Below are positions 36,930 to 45,909 of a stretch of DNA of 64,000 bases, piece after piece. The stretch lies in contig NZ_VCDI01000002.1 of the NCBI RefSeq assembly GCF_005844085.1, forward strand, positions 248,001-312,000. Direction: 5' to 3'. This stretch comes from Lichenicoccus roseus. Lineage in GTDB: Bacteria > Pseudomonadota > Alphaproteobacteria > Acetobacterales > Acetobacteraceae. Under the pieces are notes generated by a model. The model saw nothing but the letters and a program-made list of their open reading frames with translations, made no database searches and was not told the origin of the DNA. The stretch's first letter is position 1, and each line of letters begins with the position of its first letter. Made by a program: the position numbers and the translations under genes.

Positions 36930-38775
36930 GGCGGGGGGTATGTTGCTCCTCGTCGAAGCGCGGCCAACCGCCCTGGGCCAGGGTGTCCAGTGACGGCGAG
37001 GGCCGCTGCATGCGGGCGGCGTAGACCCAGAGCCAGGCCAGCGTTCGGTGCACGAAGTCGCGCGTCTCGGAGTTCGGCAGGCTCTCGATGAACAGCAGCG
37101 GATCGCCGCCCTCGCTGTCCATATGCCAGCTGGCCAGTGCGTTCGGCCCGGCATTGTAGCTTGCCAGCAGGCGGATGAGGTCGCTGCGCACGCCATCCTG
37201 TCCGGCCAGGTAGATGACGTAGTCCTGGCCAAGTTCCAGGTTGACCGCGGGGTTGGCGAGGTTGCCGCCGCGATGCCGGGCGGGGCTGCCCTGGTCCTGC
37301 ATGAAGCGGGCGGTGACCGGCATCACCTGCATCAGGCCGTGCGCGCCGGCGCCCGACACCGCCCGGTTGTCGAAGTTGGATTCCACCCTGGCCAGCGCAT
37401 AGACCAGCGCGGGATCGACCGTGAAGCCGTGGCGCGGTTGCAGGCGCGGCAGGCGGGAGTGGATCCGTTCGACGTCCGCGCCGCCGGCGCCGCCGGGCGC
37501 AGGCAGGGTGGTCTCGATCTGCGTCGCCAGGGCGGTCAGGCCGGCAGCGTATGCCACCCGCGCCACCGCACCACGGAGCGGCGCATTGCCCCGCATGGCG
37601 CGCAACGTCGCCTCGGCCCGGGCAGGCTGGCCGACCTGCAGCAGGGCGAAGGCGCTCCGGCCCGCCGGCATGGCGGCGACGGCCTCGACATCGGCCTCAC
37701 CCAGCACGCGAGGCGCCGCAGCCGCCGGGTCGGCGTCCGGCGTTTCCAGCAGGTGCGACGCCAGCAGGCCGTAGAAGGTGTGGTTGTAGGCGGCAGCCTC
37801 GCGTAGCCAGCCGCGTGCTTCGGCGGCGTCTCCGGCGGCCGCATGACCGCGCGCGGCCCAGAAGGCGGCCCCGGCGGTGATGCCGGGGGCGGTGAGTTTG
37901 GCGCGGGAGGCCTGCTCGAAACGACGCGTCGCGCCGGCACGGTCGCCGGTCCGCCAGGCGGCGAGGCCGGCGACGAACCCGGCAAGGCCGATGCGTCCAT
38001 CGGACCCTGCGGACGCCGCCATCGCCGTCCGCAGGGCATCGCCGGTCTCACCCTGCGCGAACTGCGTGCGGGCGATCTCGGCACGCAGCATCGCGGCATA
38101 GAGCGGATCGGGGAAGTTCGTCTGACGGACCAGCCGCAGCGCGCTGCGGGCGCCCGTGGGTCCCTGCTGGAGCCGCTCGCGGACCGTGCGGTCGAGCAGC
38201 CGGTTGCGGCGGAGGATGAACGCTGCCGGATCGGCCTCCTCCGCAAGGGGATACGGGAGGGTACTGGTCGGCGTGGGGACGACCTGACCCGGCGAGTTGT
38301 CGTTCGCCGGTCGCTGATGCAGTTGCACCACGAGGAGACGCTTCAGGCGCGGGGCGTCCGGATGGTCGGGCCAGCGTCGCAGCCATTGCGTCACGTCGGC
38401 TACCCGTGCCTGGCTGCCGGAGCGCAGCATGCGGTCGGCAAGGATGTCCGGCACGAGGACCCGGTCGTGAAGTCGAGCCGTCTCGCGGGCAGCCTGCTCC
38501 AGGTCGCCGGCGCCCTGCAGCGCGAAGATGCGGGCAATGCGGGCGGCGTCGACTGGGTCGAGCGGCCGAGGCAGCGGGATGCTCTCGACGGCGTGCCCTG
38601 CGCCGGAGAGACGCAGGCTGGCGGAAGCCACTTCCACCGGGGCGGCATCGAGGCGCCGCGGAGCGTCGTGGACCAGGGCGTCGTCCTGGCGCTGCGCCAG
38701 CACCGGCGTGCAGACCGCGCCGGCCAGGATGGCAGCGGAGGCAAGCATCGCTGCCCCGCGGGCCCGGTTCGTCAT
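36904..38775 (-). CDS. Soluble lytic murein transglycosylase (Slt family)
   Basis: A 623-residue periplasmic enzyme that cleaves peptidoglycan glycan strands to 1,6-anhydro ends. It has a signal peptide (residues 1-28), a long alpha-superhelical U/L domain of TPR-like repeats, and a C-terminal SLT domain: catalytic Glu in ALARVESNFDNRAVSGAGAHGLMQVMP and ASYNAGPNALASW. The ATG at 38775 precedes the signal peptide. The 3' end runs 26 bases into the convergent DUF4436 gene. Confidence 0.92.
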   Translation of the reverse strand: MTNRARGAAMLASAAILAGAVCTPVLAQRQDDALVHDAPRRLDAAPVEVASASLRLSGAGHAVESIPLPRPLDPVDAARIARIFALQGAGDLEQAARETARLHDRVLVPDILADRMLRSGSQARVADVTQWLRRWPDHPDAPRLKRLLVVQLHQRPANDNSPGQVVPTPTSTLPYPLAEEADPAAFILRRNRLLDRTVRERLQQGPTGARSALRLVRQTNFPDPLYAAMLRAEIARTQFAQGETGDALRTAMAASAGSDGRIGLAGFVAGLAAWRTGDRAGATRRFEQASRAKLTAPGITAGAAFWAARGHAAAGDAAEARGWLREAAAYNHTFYGLLASHLLETPDADPAAAAPRVLGEADVEAVAAMPAGRSAFALLQVGQPARAEATLRAMRGNAPLRGAVARVAYAAGLTALATQIETTLPAPGGAGGADVERIHSRLPRLQPRHGFTVDPALVYALARVESNFDNRAVSGAGAHGLMQVMPVTARFMQDQGSPARHRGGNLANPAVNLELGQDYVIYLAGQDGVRSDLIRLLASYNAGPNALASWHMDSEGGDPLLFIESLPNSETRDFVHRTLAWLWVYAARMQRPSPSLDTLAQGGWPRFDEEQHTPRLTPVALPH

Positions 38776-38904
38776 AGCTGTGTCCCTGGCATCCGGGCGA
38801 CCTAGTCGCAGGATCCGAGGCAAACAATCCTATTTCAAACTGGCAGCCATGCGCCCCGGCGGTGCAACCCGGACTTTGCCAGCAACGGCAACGGCAGCGT
38901 CACG

Positions 38905-39696
38905 CTACTGTGATCGATCTGCATCCAGGGTGGTACGCAGCAGCAACAGGTCCTGCCAGGCCTCCCGGCGCGCCAGCGGGTTGGCGAGCAGGTGCGACGG
39001 ATGGCGCATCGGCAGCACCGGCACCGGCGTGTCGAGCCCGGCGACGGCGACCTCGCGCCAACGCCCGCGCAGCCTTGCCAGAGCCTGTTCCTCACCGGCG
39101 AACACCCGCGTCGGGCGAACGCCGAGCAGCACCAGGCGCTGCGGCCGGGCCAGGGCGACCAGCCGGAACAGGAAGGGCAGGCAGGTGGCGAGCTCGAGCG
39201 CGCTGACCTTGCGGTCCCCGGGGGGGCGCCAGGGGATCAGCGGCGTACGGAGCATGTTCTCGCGCGCCAGTCCGATGCTGCCGAGCATGCGATCGAGCAG
39301 CGCGCCGGGCGCACCGGCGAAGGCATGCCCGGCGCGGTCCTCCTCGGCGTCGGGGATCTCGCCGACCAGCAGCAGCCCGCTTCCGGGATCGCCCTCGGGC
39401 AGCAGGGTGTGTCCGGCGGTATCGCGCAGTGGACAGCCGGTGAAGTCGCGGATCGCCGCCAGCAGCGCCGGCACGCTGTCGGCAGCATCGGCTGCGGCCT
39501 GCGCCTGGGCGACCTGGCCGCGCGACAGCTGTCCCCGGGCCTGGGTCGCCGGCGCCGTCGAGGCGAGTGGCGGCCGGGACAGCGGCGCCCGGGCCGGCAC
39601 GTCGATCGCCGGCCGGGCGGCGAGCCGGTCGATCGCGTCATCGGCGAGCGCCTCGTCGGCGCCCCACTCGATCTGCAGACGCAACAGCGCAAGCAT
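38905..39696 (-). CDS. Uracil-DNA glycosylase family 4 protein, reduced cluster cysteines
   Basis: A 263-residue family-4 UDG that would excise uracil from DNA. The catalytic region LLVGEIPDAEEDRAGHAFAGAPGALLDRML aligns with GEAPGxxED; the C-terminal motif is VLPMRHPSHLL (HPS). Iron-sulfur family-4 enzymes use four cysteines; here only the ones in TGCPLR and ATCLPF remain, and the CxRPP position reads PLIPWRPPGDR, a pattern I associate with alphaproteobacterial members. The start (ATG 39696) is the first that precedes the conserved QIEWGADEAL stretch. Confidence 0.78.
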   Translation of the reverse strand: MLALLRLQIEWGADEALADDAIDRLAARPAIDVPARAPLSRPPLASTAPATQARGQLSRGQVAQAQAAADAADSVPALLAAIRDFTGCPLRDTAGHTLLPEGDPGSGLLLVGEIPDAEEDRAGHAFAGAPGALLDRMLGSIGLARENMLRTPLIPWRPPGDRKVSALELATCLPFLFRLVALARPQRLVLLGVRPTRVFAGEEQALARLRGRWREVAVAGLDTPVPVLPMRHPSHLLANPLARREAWQDLLLLRTTLDADRSQ

Positions 39697-39802
39697 GTCC
39701 GGGACTGTCAGGTCGAGTGGCAAGCGGCGGCAAACTCCGTCGGCTTTCTTTCGCCGGGAGGCCAGGATAGCGGGAGCGGGGCTGCGCTGGTAGCGTGGCG
39801 CC

Positions 39803-41599
39803 ATGCCCACCGCACGCCGTGTCCGACGCCAGCCTGCACGCCAGACCGGGCGCATCCCGCAACACGGCGCAGGTCGTGTCGTCGCCCTGGCAGCCGGCGC
39901 GCTGATCCTGGCGGTGTCGGCCCGCGCGGCTCCGGAGACCGCGCGTGCCGCGGCGGCGCAGCCGACGGCGCCGCCGTTCGGCACCTATCTGAGCGGGGTC
40001 GTGGCCGGAGCGCTCGGCGATGCCGATGCCGCCTCGGGACGGCTGCTGCAGGTGCTCGGCAGCGACCCCGGCGATCCCGGACTACGCAGCCAGGCCTTCA
40101 TCTTCTCGACCCTGGCCGGCCGTCCCGATGCTGTCCGGCTGGCCCCCCTGATCACCTCCAACCCGCTCGCCCCGCTGGTAAGCGGCAATGCCCGGGCGCT
40201 TGCCGGCGACTGGGCCGGCGCACAGGCAAGCTATGGCGGGATCGAGAAGACGCCGCTGAACCAGTTGCTGCAGCCGTTGCTGCTGGCGTGGGCGGAACAG
40301 GGCGCCGGCCATACCGATCTCGCGATGACGCGGCTGGTGCCGTTGACCCAGGGCAACCCGATCGCCGGGGTCTATGCGCTGCATGCGGCGATGATCGCCG
40401 ACCTCGCCGGCCGCAACGACCAGGCGGCTGCCCTGTATGCACAGGCCCTGTCGCTGTATCCGGGCTCGGACATGGTCCTGGTGGAGCAGTATGGCGGCTT
40501 CCTCGCCCGCAACGGCAAGCCGGCGATCGCGCAGGGGATGGTGCATGCGCTGGTCAAGGCGGTGCCGCTGCTGGCGATCGCCGAGTCCGGCCTGGATTCG
40601 TCCCTGACGACACCCCGGCTGGGCGGGGCCACCCGGCCGGCCTGTGCAGGGCTGGCGCTCGCCTACCTGACGATGGCGACGCTGATCCAGCAGCAGGCTC
40701 CGCGCGGCCAGGAGGCGGAAAGCTTCATGCTGCGCTTCGCCCTGGACCTGCAGCCGGACCTGACGCCGGCGCGCCTGCTGCTCGCGGACCTGCAGAGCGG
40801 CGCGCACCAGACCCAGCAGGCACTCGGCACGCTGCGGCAGATCAGGCCGGGCGATCCACTGGCGCCGGTGGCGGCGCTGCGCATCGCCGCTCTCGATGCA
40901 TCTCTCGGCGGCGCCACCGATCGCGCCGACGCGCATGCGATCCTGGCCCGGCTGGCGACGACGTATCCGAAGCGGCCGGAGCCGCTGCAGTCGCTTGGCG
41001 ACCTGCTGCAGGACGAGGGTCACTTCAGGGAGGCGATCGCCGCCTACGACCATGCCATCGCCCTGATGTCGCCGCTCGCGACCGACGACTGGCCGATCCT
41101 GTTCGCGCGCGCCACCGCCTATGATCGTGACCGGCAATGGCCACGTGCGCAGTCCGACCTGCAGCAGGCCCTCTCGCTCGCGCCGGAGCAGCCGTTCCTG
41201 CTGAACTATCTCGGCTACAGCTGGGTCGAGCGCAATCATGACCTGGACCAGGCGCGACGCATGATCGAGCGTGCGCTCGACGCCAAGCCGGATGACGGCT
41301 CGATCCGCGACAGCCTGGGCTGGGCGATGTATCGACAGAACGACGTCCCGGGCGCGGTGCGTACGCTGGAGCGAGCCGCCGAGCAGATTCCGGAGGATCC
41401 GACCGTCAACTACCATCTCGGGGTGGCGTACTGGTCTGCCGGCCGTCATGTCGAGGCGAGGGATCAGTGGCTCTGGGCGCTCAACCTGCATCCGGACCGC
41501 CAGCAGGAGGCGCGTCTGCGCGCGGCACTCTCGGCTGCGGCGCAGCAGGGTGGCGATCCGGTCGGTGCAGCGGACGCGCTGCCGGTCTCGGTTCCCTGA
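39803..41599 (+). CDS. Tetratricopeptide repeat protein, exported
   Basis: A 598-residue protein with a likely signal peptide or anchor (LAAGALILAVSARA, residues 29-42) and at least eight TPR-like helical pairs. The best are LLNYLGYSWVERNHDLDQARRMIERALDAKP, IRDSLGWAMYRQ and VNYHLGVAYWSAGRHVEARDQW near the C-terminus. Such proteins act as periplasmic scaffolds, often for outer-membrane assembly, but the partner is unknown. It stops 4 bases before ispE, so the two are co-transcribed. Confidence 0.82.
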   Translation: MPTARRVRRQPARQTGRIPQHGAGRVVALAAGALILAVSARAAPETARAAAAQPTAPPFGTYLSGVVAGALGDADAASGRLLQVLGSDPGDPGLRSQAFIFSTLAGRPDAVRLAPLITSNPLAPLVSGNARALAGDWAGAQASYGGIEKTPLNQLLQPLLLAWAEQGAGHTDLAMTRLVPLTQGNPIAGVYALHAAMIADLAGRNDQAAALYAQALSLYPGSDMVLVEQYGGFLARNGKPAIAQGMVHALVKAVPLLAIAESGLDSSLTTPRLGGATRPACAGLALAYLTMATLIQQQAPRGQEAESFMLRFALDLQPDLTPARLLLADLQSGAHQTQQALGTLRQIRPGDPLAPVAALRIAALDASLGGATDRADAHAILARLATTYPKRPEPLQSLGDLLQDEGHFREAIAAYDHAIALMSPLATDDWPILFARATAYDRDRQWPRAQSDLQQALSLAPEQPFLLNYLGYSWVERNHDLDQARRMIERALDAKPDDGSIRDSLGWAMYRQNDVPGAVRTLERAAEQIPEDPTVNYHLGVAYWSAGRHVEARDQWLWALNLHPDRQQEARLRAALSAAAQQGGDPVGAADALPVSVP

Positions 41600-41603
41600 C
41601 CGG

Positions 41604-42482
41604 ATGACGGCAGCGATGGAAGGCGAGGAAATCGCCTGTGCGAAGGTCAATCTCTACCTGCACGTGACCGGCCGCCGGGCGGACGGCTACCACCTGCTCG
41701 ACAGTCTCGCGGTGTTCCCGCGTGCCTTCGACCGCCTGACGGTGGCGCCTGCCGACGCAATCGGACTGTCGCTCGACGGTCCGTTCGCCGCTCAGCTGCA
41801 AGCCGGGCCGGCAGCCGACAACCTGGTGCTGCGGGCGGCGCGGGCGCTGGCGGCAGCGGCGGGGCGGTCGCTTCCGGGGGCGCACCTGGTGCTGCACAAG
41901 CATCTGCCGGTGGCGTCCGGCATCGGTGGCGGTTCGGCCGATGCGGCAGCGACGCTGCGGCTGCTGCGCCGGTTCTGGGGCCTGCACGAAATTGCCGATG
42001 GCCAGCTGCACGCGATCGCCACCGGCCTGGGCGCCGACGTGCCGGTCTGCCTCGCCCGGCATCCCGCACGGATGCAGGGGGTCGGCGAGGTGCTGACGCC
42101 AGGCCCGGCGATGCCGGAGGTCGGCATGATGCTGGTGAATTGCGGCGAGGCGGTCTCGACGCCGGCGGTGTTCCGGTCACGCGCCCCGGAGTTCAGCCCG
42201 GCGGCGGAGCTGCCGCCATCGTGGCCGAGCGCCGCGGCCCTGGCGGAGGGGCTGCGAGGGCTGACCAACGATCTCGAGACACCGGCGCGTGCCCTCTGTC
42301 CGGCGATCGACGAGGTGCTGCAGAGGCTGGCGGCGCTCCCCGGCGCCCTGCTCGCGCGCATGAGCGGATCCGGTGCAACCTGTTTCGCCCTGTTCGAAAG
42401 CCCCGATGCTGCTGTCCGGGCCGAAGCCCGGGCGGACTTTCCAGCGCGCTGGTGGCGCTGGTCAGGCGGCCTGTTTCAGTAG
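41604..42482 (+). CDS. ispE: 4-diphosphocytidyl-2-C-methyl-D-erythritol kinase
   Basis: GHMP kinase of the MEP isoprenoid pathway, phosphorylating CDP-methylerythritol. The 292-residue product has AKVNLYLHVTGRRADGYH at the N-terminus, the ATP loop PVASGIGGGSADAAATL near residue 97, and ARMSGSGATCFALF at the C-terminus. Length and order are standard. With dxs 22 kb away it shows the pathway is intact. Its end overlaps the convergent SDR gene by 7 bases. Confidence 0.95.
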   Translation: MTAAMEGEEIACAKVNLYLHVTGRRADGYHLLDSLAVFPRAFDRLTVAPADAIGLSLDGPFAAQLQAGPAADNLVLRAARALAAAAGRSLPGAHLVLHKHLPVASGIGGGSADAAATLRLLRRFWGLHEIADGQLHAIATGLGADVPVCLARHPARMQGVGEVLTPGPAMPEVGMMLVNCGEAVSTPAVFRSRAPEFSPAAELPPSWPSAAALAEGLRGLTNDLETPARALCPAIDEVLQRLAALPGALLARMSGSGATCFALFESPDAAVRAEARADFPARWWRWSGGLFQ

Positions 42483-43540
42483 GGCCAGCGCACCGGGCAC
42501 CGCTTCGGCATCGGCCCCGGCCCCGGCACCGCCTTGGATCCAGGCTCGGCGGTCTTGCCGACCGCGCTTCGCAGCGCCGCCAGCCCGATCAGCCCGGCTG
42601 CCAGCAGGCCGACCCCAAGCTTGTGCCGGCTGGTGAACAGCTCGTAGCTGCGCGTGCGCGCCTGGTCGTCGAAGTTGCCGTGCGCCGCGTAGGCCCCCGG
42701 AACGCTCTCGTAGAGATTGTTCGGCGCGTCCGGGTCCGCCTTCTGCTTCATCATCTGGCCGCTGTAGCCGGCGCGGGCCAGGTAGCGATCGGCGAGCCCC
42801 GCCGCGACCCGGTTGGCCAGGATCGCCCTCACCGTCGAGAAGCCGACCCAGATCTCGCGACGATGATGGAAGGCGGCGAATACGATGGCGCGGGCGGCGA
42901 TTTCCGGTTCGTAGATCGGCGGCACCGGCTGCGCCCGCTGGCCGGTACGGTTCAGCGCCCAGGAGAACTGCGGGGTGTTGATCGCCGGCAGGTGCACCAT
43001 GGTGAGATAGATGGCGTCGCCGTCGTGCAGGATCTCCGAGCGCAGGCTGTCGGTGAAGCCGCGGATCGCCGATTTCGCGCCGCAATAGGCTGCCTGCAGC
43101 GGCACCGACCGGTAGGCCAGGGCGGAGCCGACATTGACGATGGTGCCCGACCCGCGCCGGCGCATCCGGCGCAGCGCCGCCATGGTGCCGAAGACCGTGC
43201 CGAGATAGGTGACCTCGGTGGCGCGGCGGAACTCTGCACCGGTGATCTCGGCCACCGGCGAGAACACCGTCGCCATGGCGTTGTTGACCCAGACCGTGAT
43301 CGGGCCGAGCGCCGCCTCGATGCTGTCCGCCGCCGCCTCGACCGCATCCTCGTCGGCGACGTCGGCCACCGCGATCGCCGTGCGCACCCCGAACGCCTGC
43401 AGTTCCTCGGCAGCGGCGTCCAGCCGGTCGCGATCCCGCCCGATCAGCCCGACGTCGCAGCCCTTGTTGGCGAACTCGCGCGCGGTGGCGCGGCCGACAC
43501 CGGCGCCGGCTCCGGTGATCACGACGACCTGTTTCGTCAT
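42476..43540 (-). CDS. SDR-family oxidoreductase with C-terminal membrane segment
   Basis: A 354-residue short-chain dehydrogenase: cofactor loop VITGAGAGVGRAT (residues 7-19), NNAMA in place of NNAG, and the active-site pair AYCGAKSAIRG. The extra C-terminal 90 residues include YELFTSRHKLG followed by a hydrophobic stretch, VGLLAAGLIGLAAL, that may anchor it in the membrane. This arrangement is common among uncharacterised SDRs. Substrate unknown. Confidence 0.85.
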   Translation of the reverse strand: MTKQVVVITGAGAGVGRATAREFANKGCDVGLIGRDRDRLDAAAEELQAFGVRTAIAVADVADEDAVEAAADSIEAALGPITVWVNNAMATVFSPVAEITGAEFRRATEVTYLGTVFGTMAALRRMRRRGSGTIVNVGSALAYRSVPLQAAYCGAKSAIRGFTDSLRSEILHDGDAIYLTMVHLPAINTPQFSWALNRTGQRAQPVPPIYEPEIAARAIVFAAFHHRREIWVGFSTVRAILANRVAAGLADRYLARAGYSGQMMKQKADPDAPNNLYESVPGAYAAHGNFDDQARTRSYELFTSRHKLGVGLLAAGLIGLAALRSAVGKTAEPGSKAVPGPGPMPKRCPVRWPY

Positions 43541-43763
43541 TGCGCTGCTGCTCTCCCGATCCTGAGCAGGCGGAACGCAGTCGCGACGCCGACGGTTTGC
43601 CGGGGCAACGCCGGCGGGGCGCCAGCGGGGGTGTCAGGCGGCCGGAGCGGCGTCCCGTTCGTCCCCGAAATCGGCGTCGCGTTAGAGCAGGCCGACCGGA
43701 AGTTCGCGCGGCTTGTCGATCTGGTCGATCCGGCGCGCCCGGCGGCGTCGCTCTTCCTGCGTC

Positions 43764-44381
43764 TCAGACGCGGCGGCGGCGGCGCAGCTTGTGCCAGAGG
43801 AAAAGGCCGATCGCCGCCAGCAGGACGACCAGCACGACGAGCTGGAACTGATGCATCACCGCGCGCAGCCGCGGGTCGCTGTCCCAGCGCCGGCCAAGCT
43901 GGTCGCCGACCTTTGCCAGCGCGTAGCACCAGACGAACGAACCGACGAAGGTGTAGAGCTGGAAAGGAAGCTGCCGCATCCTGGCCATGCCGGCCGGCAG
44001 CGCGATGAAGGTGCGCACCACCGGCAGCACGCGGCCGATCAGCACCGCCGGGGTGCCGAAGCGGGCGAAGAAACGCTCCGCCACGTCGAGATCGTGGTGG
44101 TCGAGCAGGACCCAGCCGCCGTAGCGGTCGACGAAGCGGCGACCGCCGGTGGCGCCGATCCAGTAGGCGACGGTCGAGCCGATGTTGCAGCCGATCGCAC
44201 CGGCGAGCGCCACCCCAAGCAGGCTGAAGCGTCCGGTGGAGGTGAGGTAGCCGGCGAACGGCATGATGACTTCGGAGGGCAGCGGGATGCAGGCGGATTC
44301 GAGCGCCATCAGCGCCGCCACGCCGGCATAGCCGCCGGCCGAGATCACGCCGGTGATCCAGGCCGCGAGAAGTTCGATCAA
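43764..44381 (-). CDS. DedA-family membrane protein
   Basis: A 205-residue inner-membrane protein. The family signature LESACIPLPSEVIMPFAGYL (residues 28-47) and the arginine motif GRVLPVVRTFIALPAGMARM are intact, with four or five membrane helices. DedA proteins are thought to flip phospholipids or undecaprenyl phosphate and affect membrane potential. The frame starts at TTG 44381 with GGAAGG nine bases upstream; no ATG occurs near. A 223-base gap with no convincing gene separates it from the SDR downstream. Confidence 0.9.
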   Translation of the reverse strand: MIELLAAWITGVISAGGYAGVAALMALESACIPLPSEVIMPFAGYLTSTGRFSLLGVALAGAIGCNIGSTVAYWIGATGGRRFVDRYGGWVLLDHHDLDVAERFFARFGTPAVLIGRVLPVVRTFIALPAGMARMRQLPFQLYTFVGSFVWCYALAKVGDQLGRRWDSDPRLRAVMHQFQLVVLVVLLAAIGLFLWHKLRRRRRV

Positions 44382-44463
44382 GGGCCTGAGCCTTCCGTTC
44401 CGGTCGCGGCGGCCCTTGTGACACCGCCGGGGCCCGGCTGCCAGCTTTCTCGCCGTGCGCCGC

Positions 44464-45909
44464 CTAGGCGAGCAGCGTCACCGTGGCGCGCAGGCCGCTC
44501 GGGGCCCGGTTGCCGAGCGTGATGTCGCCGCCATGGCCGCGGATGATGTTGCGCGCGATGGCGAGGCCGAGGCCGGTGCCGCCGGTCTCGCGGTTGCGGC
44601 TCGCCTCGACGCGCACGAACGGCTCGAACACGCGTTCGAGGTCGGAGGGCGCAAGGCCCGGCCCGTCATCGTCGATCAGCACGGTCACGTATTCCTGCGA
44701 CAGTTCGCCCGGCGGCTTCAGGGTCACCATGGCGCCGCCGCCATAGACGATGGCGTTGCCGATCAGGTTGGCCAGCGCCCGCTTCAGCGCCAGCGATCGC
44801 GCCTTGATGGTGACCACCGGCGGCTCGGTGGCGAAGCCGACCTGGTTGGTGATGTCGGGGCGGCCATCGACCGCCTCGTCGAGGATGGTGCTGAGCAGGG
44901 CAGTGAGGTCGAGGGCCACCAGCGGTTCGCGGTTGGCGCTGTCGCGGCCGAAGGCGAGGGTGGCCGAGACCATGGCTTCCAGTTCGTCGAGATCGGCGGT
45001 GAACTTGCGCCGCAGGTCGTCGTCCTCGATGAATTCGGAGCGCAGCTTGAGCCGGGTGATCGGCGTGCGTAGGTCGTGCCCGATGGCGGTCAGCAGCAGC
45101 GTGCGGTCGGTGACGAAGCGCCGTATGCGCGTCGCCATGGTGTTGAAGGCGATCGCCGCAGTACGTACTTCGAGCGGCCCATCCTCCGGCAGCGGCGGCG
45201 CGTTGACGTCGCGTCCGAGCGCCTCCGCCGCGGCGGCGAGCGTGCGCACCGGCGCGGTCAGCCGGCGCACCGCCCAGTTGGTCAGCACCCCGGTCGCCAC
45301 GATCATCAGCGTGAAGGCGATCGGGAAGGTCGGCGACGAGAACAGGTTGGGCGGCGGCACCCGGAAGGCGATGGTGACCCAGCGGCTTTCGTCGGGCAGG
45401 TGCATCGACACCTCGAAGCGACGCTTGCCGTGGTTGGCGCCGGCCATCATCTGCGTCGGATGCAGATGCATCGGGAACGGCATCAGCTGCAGGCTGGTGC
45501 GCACCATGTGCTGCATCTGCAGGCCGGCCGGATCGAGGTCCGCGGTCTGCGGACCCGGCGTCAGGCTGACCTTGAAGCCGTTCGGCAGGTGCATGTGCGC
45601 GACCTCGTTGTCGCGCTGGCCGGGGTCGGTCTCGACGATCGAGCGGTAGATCGCCACCACCCGCATGCCGGTCTCGTGCTCGAGTTCGCCGCGGTCGAGT
45701 GCGATGCGATCGAGGGCGTGGATGGCGAGGCCGGCGGCCTGCACGGTGCCGAGGCCGGCCAGCAGCACGAGCGCGGTGCGGGCGGCCAGGCTGCGCGGCC
45801 AGAGCGGCGACAGCACGGCGCGCAGCAGCCGGACGGTGCGCAACAGCAGCAGCCAGAGCGGCCGGTTCGTCTGCCGGTTCGTCAGGGCGGGATCAGACCC
45901 GTTCGACAT
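44464..45909 (-). CDS. Sensor histidine kinase, EnvZ-like, Met/His-rich periplasmic domain
   Basis: A 481-residue membrane kinase. Two membrane helices (about 43-66 and 195-213) flank a periplasmic sensor of about 130 residues, then HAMP, the H-box LLLTAIGHDLRTPITRLKLR with phospho-His278, and an HATPase (LANLIGNAIVYGG, DDDGPGLAP, GGTGLGLAIARNI). The sensor is unusually rich in methionine and histidine between residues 104 and 170 (AHMHLPN, PMHLHP, VSMHLP), suggesting metal sensing, possibly copper or silver; this is inference. It overlaps the regulator gene by 17 bases. Confidence 0.93.
   Translation of the reverse strand: MSNGSDPALTNRQTNRPLWLLLLRTVRLLRAVLSPLWPRSLAARTALVLLAGLGTVQAAGLAIHALDRIALDRGELEHETGMRVVAIYRSIVETDPGQRDNEVAHMHLPNGFKVSLTPGPQTADLDPAGLQMQHMVRTSLQLMPFPMHLHPTQMMAGANHGKRRFEVSMHLPDESRWVTIAFRVPPPNLFSSPTFPIAFTLMIVATGVLTNWAVRRLTAPVRTLAAAAEALGRDVNAPPLPEDGPLEVRTAAIAFNTMATRIRRFVTDRTLLLTAIGHDLRTPITRLKLRSEFIEDDDLRRKFTADLDELEAMVSATLAFGRDSANREPLVALDLTALLSTILDEAVDGRPDITNQVGFATEPPVVTIKARSLALKRALANLIGNAIVYGGGAMVTLKPPGELSQEYVTVLIDDDGPGLAPSDLERVFEPFVRVEASRNRETGGTGLGLAIARNIIRGHGGDITLGNRAPSGLRATVTLLA

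Noticed and set aside
43541-43763. 223-base gap between the SDR and DedA genes, with open frames on both strands
   Set aside because: The frames are fragments of longer shadows and lack ribosome binding sites, domains or strong hairpins; I see no gene here.
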